A stretch of 64,000 bases of DNA from Streptomyces fumanus. Its GTDB lineage: Bacteria; Actinomycetota; Actinomycetes; Streptomycetales; Streptomycetaceae. The notes beneath the pieces were generated by a model, which was not told the origin of the DNA, did no database searches, and saw only the letters and a program-made list of their open reading frames with translations. Position 1 is the stretch's first letter; each line of letters begins with the position of its first letter. The stretch spans positions 186,001 through 250,000 of the forward strand of contig NZ_BNBI01000003.1 in the NCBI RefSeq assembly GCF_014655295.1. Direction: 5' to 3'. Both the position numbers and the translations under genes were made by a program. Positions 1 to 9,169 of this stretch are shown piece by piece.

Positions 1-760
<760 letters not shown>

Positions 761-817
761 TCATCTTTCGTGTGTGAGCGGTCCGGTCGGTTCCGTCGGG
801 GGCTGTTCCGACCGGGT

Positions 818-2467
818 TCAGGGCGTGGCCAGTTCGAACCGCGTGACGCGGACCGAACCGCCGAGCGCCCGGGTGGCGTAGGAGAAGAGGGCGAAGCGGT
901 AGCCCATGAAGAACCGCCAGTCGTTGCCCATGGAGAAGTCGGGGCCCAGGCGGGTGAACGTGACGCCGTCGGTGCTGTAGGAGAACCTCCCCGGGCGGGC
1001 CGATCCGGGGCGGATGTCGGCGCTGGCGCGCAGCCAGACGCGGGTGCCCGTGACGGGCGCGCTCGCGGCCTCGTAGCCGGTGCCGGTGGTGTTCCAGTTG
1101 GTGTCCATGGTCAGCCCGTTGACCATCACCAGCCGGGTGGTGCCGCCCTCGCGTTTGAGGCCGATCCAGGCCGAGGAGTCACGCAGCAGGGCGAGTCCGG
1201 CCCGGTCGCCGTCGGTCATCGCCGAGTGGTCGAGCTGGACGGTGGCGGTGGAGGTGGGACCCTGGATGCGGTGCGTGAGGGTGTTGCGGGCCCAGTACAG
1301 GTCGTTGGTGACGGTGGCGGTGCGCAGGGTCAGGCCGTTGCCGAGCGACCACTTGGTGTTGTCCGGGTTGTGGTTCCACTCCCACCTGGGTTTGAGGGAA
1401 GTGCCGTCGAAGGCGTCGACACCGGTCATGGGGGTGACCTGGCGGGGCGGGGCCGGTACGGCCGGGCTGGGGTAGGTGGTGCCCCAGGCCCCGTTCACCG
1501 TCTGGACCACCGGCCAGCCGTCCGAGGTCCAGGTGACCGGGGCCAGCGCGGGCATCCGGCCGCCGGGGTAGGCGTCGACGAAGGCGAGGTAGTACCAGGC
1601 GCCGCTCTGCGTCTGCACCAGGCCGCCCTGGTGCGGGACGCCGCCGCCGGAGATGGGCCCGCGCAGGTCGAGCAGCACCTGCCGCAGGGTGTACGGGCCG
1701 AAGGGGCCGCCCGACGACTTCAGGATGTACTGCCCGTTGGCGGGCCGGGTCAGGAAGATGTAGTACTGCCCGTTGATCTTGTAGAAGCGGGAGCCCTCCA
1801 GGGTACCGATGCTCGACGGGGTGGTGAACACCTGCTGGGTACGAACCTGGCTGCGGCCGTCCGGGGACAACTGGGCCACGCTGATCGTGGTGTTGCCGTA
1901 CGCCACGTACAGGGTGTCGTCGCTGTCGACCAGCAGTCCCGCGTCGTAGTACGGCGTGCCGATGGTCGTCAGCCGGCTCCAGGGTCCCTCGGCGGCCGTC
2001 GCGGTGTAGACGTACGTCCGGGCGAAGTCGATCTGCCCCAGCCAGTAGAACGTCCTGTTGCTCGGGCGGTAGGCCAAGGAGGACGCCCAGATGCCCCGGA
2101 CGTAGCCGCGGGCGCCGTTCAGGTCGTACTTGGCGCCGAAGTCCAGGACCGGTACCGAGTGGCCGGCGATCTCCCAGTGCACCAGGTCGTACGAGCGCAG
2201 GACGGGCGCGCCCGGCGAGTAGTGCATGGTCGAGGCCGAGGCGTAGTAGGTGTCCCCGACCCGGATGACGTCGATGTCCGCGAAGTCCTGCCAGATCACC
2301 GGGTTCGTGTACTCCCCCGCGGCGAGGGCGGGCTCCCCGACGGGGGCGGAAGCGGCGCGGGAGGCGCCCGCTAGCGGGAGGACGGCGCCGGCGGCGAGAC
2401 CGGTGGCGGCCGCCAGGGCACGGCGGCGCGAGAAGGACTGCTCTGGCCATGGCCATGACATATGCAT
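818..2467 (-). CDS. Secreted (Tat) GH43 glycoside hydrolase, arabinosidase/xylosidase type
   Basis: A 549-residue exported glycosidase. The ATG at 2465-2467 is preferred over longer in-frame starts because AAGGGG lies at 2479-2484 and the N-terminus then carries a Tat signal (SFSRRRALAAATGLAAG, residues 11-27). The five-blade GH43 propeller begins at about residue 52 with NPVIWQDFADIDVIRVGDTY, where the Asp pair near 64-66 is the likely general base. GIWASSLAY and TLEGSRFYKI are the other recognisable active-site blocks, the latter carrying the probable acid Glu. The last 200 residues or so form a concanavalin-like beta-sandwich seen in this family. The likely role is trimming arabinoxylan or arabinan with the downstream GH62 enzyme. 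Exact substrate is not readable from sequence. Confidence 0.88.
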   Translation of the reverse strand: MHMSWPWPEQSFSRRRALAAATGLAAGAVLPLAGASRAASAPVGEPALAAGEYTNPVIWQDFADIDVIRVGDTYYASASTMHYSPGAPVLRSYDLVHWEIAGHSVPVLDFGAKYDLNGARGYVRGIWASSLAYRPSNRTFYWLGQIDFARTYVYTATAAEGPWSRLTTIGTPYYDAGLLVDSDDTLYVAYGNTTISVAQLSPDGRSQVRTQQVFTTPSSIGTLEGSRFYKINGQYYIFLTRPANGQYILKSSGGPFGPYTLRQVLLDLRGPISGGGVPHQGGLVQTQSGAWYYLAFVDAYPGGRMPALAPVTWTSDGWPVVQTVNGAWGTTYPSPAVPAPPRQVTPMTGVDAFDGTSLKPRWEWNHNPDNTKWSLGNGLTLRTATVTNDLYWARNTLTHRIQGPTSTATVQLDHSAMTDGDRAGLALLRDSSAWIGLKREGGTTRLVMVNGLTMDTNWNTTGTGYEAASAPVTGTRVWLRASADIRPGSARPGRFSYSTDGVTFTRLGPDFSMGNDWRFFMGYRFALFSYATRALGGSVRVTRFELATP

Positions 2468-2531
2468 CGTACGGCGCACCCCTTGCGGCTCGGCGGTTGC
2501 GGTGGATGTGCGGACGTGCCGGTGGTTTTGT

Positions 2532-2562
2532 TCGAGATGTCGAACGCAAGTCGAGGTATCGA
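2532..2562. promoter_or_regulatory. Tandem operator-like palindromes in the GH43 leader
   Basis: Two 12-base quasi-palindromes of the form TCGAGRTRTCGA occur at 2532-2543 (TCGAGATGTCGA) and 2551-2562 (TCGAGGTATCGA), with centres 19 bases apart, about two helical turns. The first is embedded in the perfect inverted repeat GTTCGAgatgTCGAAC (2530-2545). They lie at about +3 to +33 of the predicted GH43 transcript, a classic repressor position. The regulator is not in this window. Confidence 0.5.
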
Positions 2563-2571
2563 GCAACTTGG

Positions 2572-2599
2572 ATGGTAGGCAATCAGTGAACGGCGTCAA
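2572..2599 (-). promoter_or_regulatory. Predicted promoter of the GH43-GH62 operon
   Basis: Read on the minus strand: -35 TTGACG (complement of 2594-2599), a 16-base spacer, then -10 TACCAT (complement of 2572-2577). Transcription would start near 2565, about 98 bases before the GH43 ATG. Confidence 0.55.
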
Positions 2600-2742
2600 T
2601 AGTTTTCGCATGGATCGCCGGTACAGCCGAAACATTCGTCGTCATGGAAGTGGCGTTCCCGCAGGTGGGGGCCGTGAACGACCGCCCGTACAGGCGCGAT
2701 CACCGCGTCGGCGGCGGAAACGGGCGGGTTACGCCGGTGGTG

Positions 2743-2771
2743 TTGACACGGCAGGTCGGCTCCTTGAGTAT
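2743..2771 (+). promoter_or_regulatory. Predicted promoter of the GH27 gene
   Basis: A consensus -35 TTGACA (2743-2748), a 17-base spacer and GAGTAT (2766-2771). The palindrome CGAAATTTCG at 2804-2813 lies about 26-36 bases downstream of the expected start and could be a repressor site. Confidence 0.5.
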
Positions 2772-2853
2772 CTGCGGGCACCTACGCATTTCCGAACGGC
2801 GTCCGAAATTTCGACCCCCGGGTCAGGGGGTTCCTCCGGAGAAGGAGTTCTCG

Positions 2854-4500
2854 GTGCCCAGACGAACAGGCGGACGACTCTTCCGCCTTCTCGCGACCGC
2901 CGTCCTGACGGTCACCGCGTCCGTGACAGCCTCCGCCCACTCCCCCGCCACGGCGGCGCCGGGCAGCCCGGCGCTCACCCCGCCGCTGGGGTGGAACAGT
3001 TGGAACAGCTTCGGGTGCGGCATCACCGAGGCCCAGGTGCGCCAGGCCGCCGACGCGATGGTGTCCTCGGGCATGCGGGACGCCGGTTACCGGTACGTCG
3101 TGGTCGACGACTGCTGGTTCGACCCGCAGCGCGACGCGGCGGGGAACCTGCGGGCCAACCCGACCAAGTTCCCCAGCGGCATGAAGGCGCTCGGGGACTA
3201 CATCCACGGCAAGGGCCTGAAGTTCGGCATCTACCAGGCGCCGAACGAGCGCACCTGCGCCCAGGCCACGGGCGGTTACCCGGGCGCCACCGGCAGCCGG
3301 GGCCACGAGGCGCAGGACGCGGCCACCTTCGCGTCCTGGGGTGTCGACTACCTCAAGTACGACTGGTGTTCGTCGAGCGGCACCCGTGACGAGCAGGTGG
3401 CGCGGTTCACCCTCATGCGGGACGCGCTGCGCGCCACCGGGCGGCCGATCGTCTACAGCATCAACCCCAACAGCCTGCACGCCATCACCGGCGCCACCTA
3501 CAACTGGGGCGAGGTCGCCGACCTGTGGCGCACCACCGAGGACCTGCTCGACATCTGGCAGAACGGCAACACCAACAGCTATCCGATGGGCGTCGGCAAC
3601 GTCCTGGACGTCACCGCGCCACTGGCCGCGCAGAACGGGCCGGGACACTGGAACGACCCCGACATGCTCGTCGTCGGCCGTCCCGGCCTGACCCTGACCG
3701 AATCCCGCGCGCACTTCGCGCTCTGGGCGCTGCTGGGTGCCCCGCTCATGGCCGGCAACGACATCCGCACCATGTCCGCGGACGTGAGCGCGATCCTGCG
3801 CAACTCCCGTCTGCTGGCGGTGAACCAGGACACGCTGGGCGCGGGCGGACGCCGGGTGCGCGACGACGGGAACACCGAGGTGTTCGCCAAGCCGCTGTCC
3901 GACGGTTCGGTCGCGGTGGGCCTGTTCAACCGGGGCGGCGGCACCGCGACGGTCACCACGACGGCCGCGCAGGTCGGCCTGTCCGGCGGGCCGTTCACCC
4001 TCACCGACCTGTGGACCGGTGGCACGTCGAGTACGTCCGGGCAGATCTCCGCGAGCGTCCCCGCGCACGGCGTGGCCGTGTTCCGGGTCACCGGCGGCAC
4101 CCCGCTGGCCGCCACCACCGCACGGCTGCGCGGCGGCGCCTCCGGCCGCTGCGCGGACGTGGACAACGCCTCCACCGCCGCCGGGGCCACCGTACTGCTG
4201 TGGGACTGCCACGGGGCCGCCAACCAGTTGTGGACCACCTGGGCGGGCGGTGAGATCCGGGTCTACGGCGACAGGTGCCTGGACGCCTACGACCAGGGCA
4301 CCGCCAACGGCACCCGGGTGATCACCTGGCCCTGCAACGGGCAGAACAACCAGAAGTGGACCGTCGGCTCCGACGGTTCGATCCGCAACGTCCACGCCGG
4401 GCTGTGCCTCGACACCGAGGGCGCCGGCACCGGCAACGGGACGCGGCTGGTGCTGTGGAGCTGCACCGGGCAGGCCAGTCAGCGGTGGAGCCGCGCCTGA
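2854..4500 (+). CDS. Secreted GH27 alpha-galactosidase-type glycosidase with C-terminal CBM13
   Basis: A 548-residue exported enzyme. The GTG at 2854 is chosen because GGAGAAGGAG (2838-2847) precedes it and it yields a signal peptide (PRRTGGRLFRLLATAVLTVT and onward to about residue 33). The GH27 barrel starts with PPLGWNSWNSFGC. The nucleophile Asp is in LKYDWC (about residue 170) and the acid/base motif WNDPDML is near 266-272. A small beta-sandwich follows, then a ricin/CBM13 trefoil from about residue 425 with three NQxW or SQRW repeats. GH27 members remove alpha-galactose from galactomannan or beta-arabinopyranose from arabinogalactan; the family is clear, the substrate is not. It is divergent from the GH43-GH62 operon. 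Confidence 0.9.
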   Translation: MPRRTGGRLFRLLATAVLTVTASVTASAHSPATAAPGSPALTPPLGWNSWNSFGCGITEAQVRQAADAMVSSGMRDAGYRYVVVDDCWFDPQRDAAGNLRANPTKFPSGMKALGDYIHGKGLKFGIYQAPNERTCAQATGGYPGATGSRGHEAQDAATFASWGVDYLKYDWCSSSGTRDEQVARFTLMRDALRATGRPIVYSINPNSLHAITGATYNWGEVADLWRTTEDLLDIWQNGNTNSYPMGVGNVLDVTAPLAAQNGPGHWNDPDMLVVGRPGLTLTESRAHFALWALLGAPLMAGNDIRTMSADVSAILRNSRLLAVNQDTLGAGGRRVRDDGNTEVFAKPLSDGSVAVGLFNRGGGTATVTTTAAQVGLSGGPFTLTDLWTGGTSSTSGQISASVPAHGVAVFRVTGGTPLAATTARLRGGASGRCADVDNASTAAGATVLLWDCHGAANQLWTTWAGGEIRVYGDRCLDAYDQGTANGTRVITWPCNGQNNQKWTVGSDGSIRNVHAGLCLDTEGAGTGNGTRLVLWSCTGQASQRWSRA

Positions 4501-4543
4501 GCGTCCGCCGTACACGGTGGTGGCGGCGCCGGTCGTCCGTGGC

Positions 4544-5443
4544 TCAGCGCCGGGGCCCTTCGGGGACCGGCGCGGTCCACGGGGCCGGCGCCGTGCCGTC
4601 GCTCCAGGCCCGCAGGGCCGCCCCGTCCACGCAGACGATGCCGCACTGTTCGGCGTACTCGACGGCCGGGGCCGTGAAGTCGCTGGTGGTGACGATGACG
4701 GCGACATCGGCCTCGTGGACGGTGTAGCAGGTGCCCCCGAACCGCTGGAGGTCCTGGGAGCCGACGCGGTTGCCGTCGCCGTACCGCTTGCACTGGATGA
4801 CGATCCGCCGCCCGTCCGGCGCGACGGCCAGGACGTCGGCGCCGAGGTCTCCCGCGCCGCCCACCACCTCGGCCCGGGAGCATCCGTCCCGTTCGCACAG
4901 CGCCGCGATCGCCTGCTCGAACTCGTCGGGGTCCAGGGTCGCGTAGTCGAGCGTCTCGCCGAGCGTTTCGCCGAGTGGTTCGTCGGGTGCTGGCTCGGAG
5001 ACGAGCGTCGCGGAGGCGTCGGCCGCCGCTCCGCCGCCCGGCAGCGGGACGGTCGGTTCCGCCGCGGTGTGGCCGGTGCGGGGCGCGGGCACGGCCGGGG
5101 ACCCGGCCCCGCCGGGCGCCGCGGTGGCCGGGGCCGGGGTCTCCAGTACGTCGAGCGCCGTGTGCGTCGCCTCCTCCAGCGCCACCGCGGCCTGGTGCGC
5201 GGCCCGCTTGGCGGAGAACCCGCGCCGGTGCCGCCGCAGACACAGGTGCAGGACGGCCGCCGTCACGACGAGGGCGAGGACGATCCCCCACCCCGGGCGG
5301 TGCCGCAGGGCGGCGGCCGCCCAGCGGACGGCGAAGCCCATGATGATCACCAGGAGCGCGAGCAGACCGAAGAACACGGCGGTCGCCCGCAGATCGAAGG
5401 ACCGTCGGCGCTCGCTGAGCCGTATGCGGCGTGTCCGTGACAT
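4544..5443 (-). CDS. Membrane-anchored restriction endonuclease-like (Mrr-type) protein
   Basis: About 299 residues. A basic N-terminus is followed by two membrane spans (about residues 18-38 and 48-68), a low-complexity Ala/Pro/Glu linker, and a C-terminal Mrr-type nuclease domain at about 160-285. The PD-(D/E)xK core is visible as GDLGADVLAV, then IVIQCKRYG. SQDLQRFGG and VIVTTSDFTAPA are also typical of Mrr/RmuC-like folds. Members act on modified or foreign DNA or are of unknown role; membrane attachment is common in actinobacterial copies. The ATG at 5443 is favoured over a GTG one codon upstream; GGGAGGGAG precedes it. It stands alone, so a defence role is only an inference. Confidence 0.75.
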   Translation of the reverse strand: MSRTRRIRLSERRRSFDLRATAVFFGLLALLVIIMGFAVRWAAAALRHRPGWGIVLALVVTAAVLHLCLRRHRRGFSAKRAAHQAAVALEEATHTALDVLETPAPATAAPGGAGSPAVPAPRTGHTAAEPTVPLPGGGAAADASATLVSEPAPDEPLGETLGETLDYATLDPDEFEQAIAALCERDGCSRAEVVGGAGDLGADVLAVAPDGRRIVIQCKRYGDGNRVGSQDLQRFGGTCYTVHEADVAVIVTTSDFTAPAVEYAEQCGIVCVDGAALRAWSDGTAPAPWTAPVPEGPRR

Positions 5444-5595
5444 CACGCGAGACTCCCTCCCCTGGTCATCGGCAAGATCACAGAACCGCCTGCCCCGAGA
5501 TCACCGACTTGATCGCTTTTCCGGCGACCGGGCCGGGAGCCGACGGGCTGGGCGGTCGCTTCACGAGGCCGTGCGGGGCGGGTCCTCGGTGGCCG

Positions 5596-6570
5596 TCACC
5601 CGGGCTGGTCGCGGCGGGCGGTGGCGAAGCGGCGCTGGTAGGCGGTGGGGCTGAGGGACAGTTCCCGGGCGAAGACGCGGCGCAGGCTCTCGTAGCTCGG
5701 GAAGCCCGCCAGGGACGCCGCCCGGGTCGCGGTGTGCCCCTGGTCCAGCAGCGACTTGGCGATGTCGAAGCGGATCGACTCCACGTACCGGGCGGGTGTG
5801 GTGCCCATCTCCTCGCGGAACAGCCTGGTGAGGTGGCGCGTACTGACGTTGAGCCGCCCGGCGAGTCCGGTGAGGGAGTGGTCGCCGGCCGGGTCCGCGG
5901 TGACCAGGTCGACGATCCCGCGCAGGGCGGGTGACCGGGGCGGCGGGCCCTGCAGCGGGGCGGAGAACTGCGACTGGCCGCCCGCCCGTTGCAGGTAGAC
6001 CACCAGGGAGCGGGCCACCTCGCGGCTCAGGTCGGGACCGTGGTCCTCCTCGACGAGGGCGAGCGCGAGGTCGATGCCCGCGGTGACGCCCGCCGATGTG
6101 TAGGTCGTGCCGTCGCGGACGTAGATGGCGTCCGGCTCGACCCGGACCTGGGGGTGGCGGGCGGCGAGTTCGCCGGTGATCTTCCAGTGGGTGGTCGCCC
6201 GTTTGCCGTTCAGCAGGCCCGTCGCGCCGAGGACGAAGGCACCGGAGCACACGGAGGCGACCCGCCCGGCCCGCGCCGCCAGGTCCCTGGTCGCCTCGGC
6301 CAGGTCGGGCGCGACCGGCGTCCTCGGATAGATGTCCCCGCCCGGCATCAGGAACGTGCCGGGGTCCGGCTCCCGGGCGGCGCTGCCCTCGACGGCGATG
6401 CGCATCCCGATCGAGGAGGTGACGTCGGCGCCCGACGCCGACACCAGGGCGATGCGGTAGTCGGCGCCGAGCAGGTTCGCCTCCCCGAACACCTCGCCGG
6501 GGCCGGCGACGTCGAGCAGTTTCACACCGTCGTAGACGAGGACCGCGACCCGGTGCGAGCCGGCGTTCAC
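5596..6570 (-). CDS. GlxA-family transcriptional regulator (DJ-1/PfpI plus AraC HTH)
   Basis: 324 residues from the GTG at 6568-6570. Residues about 5-170 form a class I glutamine-amidotransferase-like domain (VAVLVYDGVKLLDVAGP, then ASVCSGAFVLGATGLL with the elbow Cys and HWKITGELAA). Residues about 215-320 are an AraC HTH pair (LAGRLNVSTRHLTRLFREE, then SLAGFPSYESLRRVFARE). Such proteins are one-component activators or repressors, and the amidotransferase fold usually senses rather than catalyses. It is transcribed away from the HD-protein gene at 6706. The shared spacer contains a direct repeat with a two-turn period (6585-6614), the spacing AraC-type proteins favour, so it probably controls its neighbour. 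Confidence 0.88.
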   Translation of the reverse strand: MNAGSHRVAVLVYDGVKLLDVAGPGEVFGEANLLGADYRIALVSASGADVTSSIGMRIAVEGSAAREPDPGTFLMPGGDIYPRTPVAPDLAEATRDLAARAGRVASVCSGAFVLGATGLLNGKRATTHWKITGELAARHPQVRVEPDAIYVRDGTTYTSAGVTAGIDLALALVEEDHGPDLSREVARSLVVYLQRAGGQSQFSAPLQGPPPRSPALRGIVDLVTADPAGDHSLTGLAGRLNVSTRHLTRLFREEMGTTPARYVESIRFDIAKSLLDQGHTATRAASLAGFPSYESLRRVFARELSLSPTAYQRRFATARRDQPG

Positions 6571-6584
6571 CGGACCGTCCCGGG

Positions 6585-6614
6585 GTGGCCGGATTCGAGG
6601 GGTTCGTGGCCGGA
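6585..6614. promoter_or_regulatory. Direct repeat resembling an AraC-type binding site
   Basis: GTGGCCGGA occurs at 6585-6593 and again at 6606-6614, exactly 21 bases apart, in the divergent spacer between the GlxA-type regulator and the HD-domain gene. AraC-family proteins commonly bind two direct half-sites two helical turns apart. Confidence 0.45.
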
Positions 6615-6705
6615 CCGAGGCGGCGCCGGGGGCCCTGTGATCGGCATCGTGGGAAACGTACGCACGGTCCACTCGCAGCACATCGCACCGGGGAGCACGG
6701 ACATC

Positions 6706-7344
6706 ATGACCGACATCATCGCAGGGGTGGAACTGCCCGATACCCCGGCCGTCGCGGCGGCCACGGAATTCCTCACGGAGCGGACGAATCCGCTGATCTT
6801 CCATCACTCCCGGCGGGTTTTCCTCTTCGGTTCCCTGCACGCCCGGGACCTGAACCTCCGGGCCGATCCCGAGTTGCTCTACGTCTCCGCGGTCTTCCAC
6901 GACGTAGGTCTTCTCGTGCCTTTCTCCGGCACCCCGCAGCGTTTCGAGCTGGACGGCGCGGACCACGCGCGGGAATTCCTGCTCGCCCGGGGTTTTCCCG
7001 GCGCTGCCGCCGAGGTGGTCTGGAGGGCGATCGCGCTGCACACCACCCCGGGCGTGCCCGGCCGGATGGAACCCGAGGTCGCCGCCACCCACTACGGCGT
7101 GCTGACCGACGCGGTCGGCTGGGGGCTGGACAGGCTGGCGGGCGACCGGGTGGAGGAGGTCGTCGCCGCTCATCCGCGCGGTGATTTCAAGAGGGAATTC
7201 CTGCGGGCATTCGTCGACGGTCTCAAGGACCGCCCGGACACGACGTACGGGACCGTCAACGCGGACGTCCTGGAACACTTCGTCCCCGGATTCCGGCGTA
7301 CCTCCATGGTGGAACGCGTCCTCGACGCTCCCTGGCCCCGGTAA
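6706..7344 (+). CDS. HD-domain protein, cyanamide hydratase-like (copy 1)
   Basis: 212 residues; ATG at 6706 preceded by GGGGAG (6690-6695). The sequence has a His pair in IFHHSRRVFLFG (33-34), the HD doublet in VFHDVG (65-66) and a later metal-ligand candidate in ALHTTPG. This pattern is shared with the HD hydrolases annotated as cyanamide hydratase, which convert cyanamide to urea or act on related nitriles. A paralogue of nearly the same length lies at 8330-8977 on the other strand with the same blocks (HHSRR, FGSL, FHD, ALHTTPG, DVLEH, VPGFRR). The oxidoreductase gene follows 40 bases downstream. The actual substrate is unknown. Confidence 0.75.
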   Translation: MTDIIAGVELPDTPAVAAATEFLTERTNPLIFHHSRRVFLFGSLHARDLNLRADPELLYVSAVFHDVGLLVPFSGTPQRFELDGADHAREFLLARGFPGAAAEVVWRAIALHTTPGVPGRMEPEVAATHYGVLTDAVGWGLDRLAGDRVEEVVAAHPRGDFKREFLRAFVDGLKDRPDTTYGTVNADVLEHFVPGFRRTSMVERVLDAPWPR

Positions 7345-7384
7345 CCGTCGCCACGGCAGCACACCACGACAGAAAGGCAATACC

Positions 7385-8305
7385 ATGCGCGCCCTCACCG
7401 TCCGCGATCGCGAGGCCGGGACCGCCGGACTGACCCTCGAGGAACTCCCCCGTCCCCATGCCGCCGAGAACGACGTCGTCGTGCGCGTGCACGCGGCGGG
7501 CTTCACCCGGGGCGAGCTGGACTGGCCCGCGACCTGGACCGACCGCGCCGGCCGCGACCGCACCCCGAGCGTGCCCGGCCACGAGGTCTCGGGGGTGGTC
7601 GCGGAACTCGGCTACGGAACGACCGGCCTCACCGTCGGCCAGCGGGTCTTCGGGCTGACCGACTGGGCCCGCGACGGCTCGCTCGCCGAGTACGTCGCCG
7701 TGGAGGCCCGCAACCTCGCCCCGCTGCCCGCCGACGTCGACCATACGGTGGCGGCGGCGCTGCCGATCTCCGGGCTGACCGCCTGGCAGGGCCTGTTCGA
7801 CCACGCCCGGCTCGCCACCGGCCGGACCGTCCTGGTCCACGGTGCCGCCGGCGGGGTCGGCTCGATCGCCGTCCAGCTCGCCCGCGAAGCCGGAGCCCGG
7901 GTGATCGGCACGGGCCGCTCCGCCGACCGGGACACCGTCCTCGGCCTGGGCGCGCACGCCTTCCTCGACCTGACGGCCGACGGGTGGGCGGAGACGGACC
8001 AGGTGGACGTGGTGTTCGACGTGATCGGCGGTGCCGTCCTCGACCGCTCGGCCGCCCTGGTCCGTCCCGGCGGCACGCTCGTCACCATCGCCCATCCGCC
8101 CACCGTGCGCCCCGAGGACGGGCGGGCCCTGTTCTTCGTGGTGGAACCCGACCGCGCCCGCCTGACCGACCTCGCCGCACGCGTGCGGGACGGCCGGCTG
8201 CGGGTCCGGGTCGGCGCGGTGCGGTCACTGACCGAGGCGGCCACCGCCCTGGCCTCGCGGCAGCGCGTCCCGGGCCGCACCATCATCCGCGTCACCGAAG
8301 GCTGA
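7385..8305 (+). CDS. NAD(P)-dependent medium-chain oxidoreductase, quinone oxidoreductase type
   Basis: 306 residues. A GroES-like fold (residues about 25-125, with VHAAGFTRGELDW and VPGHEVSGVV) precedes a Rossmann domain with HGAAGGVGSIAVQLAREAG at about 150, the nucleotide-binding loop. There is no zinc-binding Cys cluster, which points to the zinc-free quinone or enone reductase group. It lies in line with and 40 bases behind the HD-protein gene, so the two probably share a transcript controlled by the GlxA-type regulator. The substrate cannot be deduced. Confidence 0.82.
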   Translation: MRALTVRDREAGTAGLTLEELPRPHAAENDVVVRVHAAGFTRGELDWPATWTDRAGRDRTPSVPGHEVSGVVAELGYGTTGLTVGQRVFGLTDWARDGSLAEYVAVEARNLAPLPADVDHTVAAALPISGLTAWQGLFDHARLATGRTVLVHGAAGGVGSIAVQLAREAGARVIGTGRSADRDTVLGLGAHAFLDLTADGWAETDQVDVVFDVIGGAVLDRSAALVRPGGTLVTIAHPPTVRPEDGRALFFVVEPDRARLTDLAARVRDGRLRVRVGAVRSLTEAATALASRQRVPGRTIIRVTEG

Positions 8306-8319
8306 GGGCGGGCCCGCCC
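8306..8319. terminator. Compact GC palindrome between convergent genes
   Basis: GGGCGGGCCCGCCC lies directly after the oxidoreductase stop and before the stop of the convergent HD gene. It could end transcription both ways, though without a T-tract. Confidence 0.4.
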
Positions 8320-8329
8320 CGCGGCCGTG

Positions 8330-8977
8330 TCACTCCGCCCACGGCGAGTCGAGGACGGTGCGGACGAAGTCCCCCCGCCGGAAGCCGGGCACATAGTGCT
8401 CCAGCACATCGGCCTTGACGTTGCCGAAGGTGGTCTCCGGCCGCGGGCGGACGCCGTCGGTGAAGGCGGTGAGGATGCGCCGCTTGAAGTCGGGGCGGGG
8501 GTGCAGGGCGACGATGTCCTGCCGGTCCGCGTCGGAGACCGCCGCGTACCCGATGCCGAGGACGTCGTACTCGACGCCCGCGGTGACGAGCGCGACCTCC
8601 GGCTCCATGAACTCGGGGATGCCGGGGGTGGTGTGCAGGGCGATCGCCGTCCACACCCGCCGCACGCTGTCCTCGGGCACGCCGTGCGACTGCAGGAAAC
8701 GCCGGGCCTCGTCGGCGCTGTCGACCTCGAAGCGGCGTCCGCTGGAGCGGAACTCCTCGTTGAGGCCGAGGTCGTGGAACATGGCCCCGATGTACAGCAG
8801 TTCCGGGTCGAAGCCGAGGTCGCGGTTGCGGCCCTGGAGGCTGCCGAAGAAGTACACGCGGCGGGAGTGGTGGTAGATCAGCTCGCTGGTGCGGTCCCGG
8901 ACCAGTTCCGTGGCCTCGCGGGCCAGCCTGGTGTCGGGCACGGGGATTCCGGCCACCAGGGTCGCGTCCTGGGTCAT
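8330..8977 (-). CDS. HD-domain protein, cyanamide hydratase-like (copy 2)
   Basis: 215 residues, paralogous over its length to the protein at 6706-7344. Shared features are HHSRRVYFFGSL (36-47), MFHDLG with the HD pair at 68-69, AIALHTTPGIPEFMEPEVA and DVLEHYVPGFRRGDFV. It is read towards the oxidoreductase gene. GATGAGGTGAGAG before the ATG supplies the ribosome binding site. The two copies differ most between the HD pair and the HTTPG block, which may reflect different substrates. The HxlR-type regulator gene lies upstream on the same strand. Confidence 0.74.
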   Translation of the reverse strand: MTQDATLVAGIPVPDTRLAREATELVRDRTSELIYHHSRRVYFFGSLQGRNRDLGFDPELLYIGAMFHDLGLNEEFRSSGRRFEVDSADEARRFLQSHGVPEDSVRRVWTAIALHTTPGIPEFMEPEVALVTAGVEYDVLGIGYAAVSDADRQDIVALHPRPDFKRRILTAFTDGVRPRPETTFGNVKADVLEHYVPGFRRGDFVRTVLDSPWAE

Positions 8978-9169
8978 GGCCTCTCACCTCATCCTTCTGC
9001 GGCTCCCTCACGGAAGCCCTCTCGGGAGCGTCCCGGGCCTGATCCCGGGTCCGGCACCACCGCAGTCTGCTCCGCCGGGCACCGCGCCCACCACGTCCGT
9101 AAGGCCATGTCTCCCACGCATACGGACATCACCCGGACGGTCAGGAGCCCCCCGGCGGAGCGCGCGGGC

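Larger units (their letters stand above)
2468..2853. other. Divergent promoter region between GH43 and GH27 genes (386 bases, no gene)
   Basis: No credible coding sequence. It holds a minus-strand promoter at 2572-2599 with two operator-like palindromes just downstream (2532-2562), and a plus-strand promoter at 2743-2771 followed by the palindrome CGAAATTTCG at 2804-2813. The GH27 ribosome binding site GGAGAAGGAG is at 2838-2847. The arrangement fits substrate-dependent control of both glycosidase units. Confidence 0.7.
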
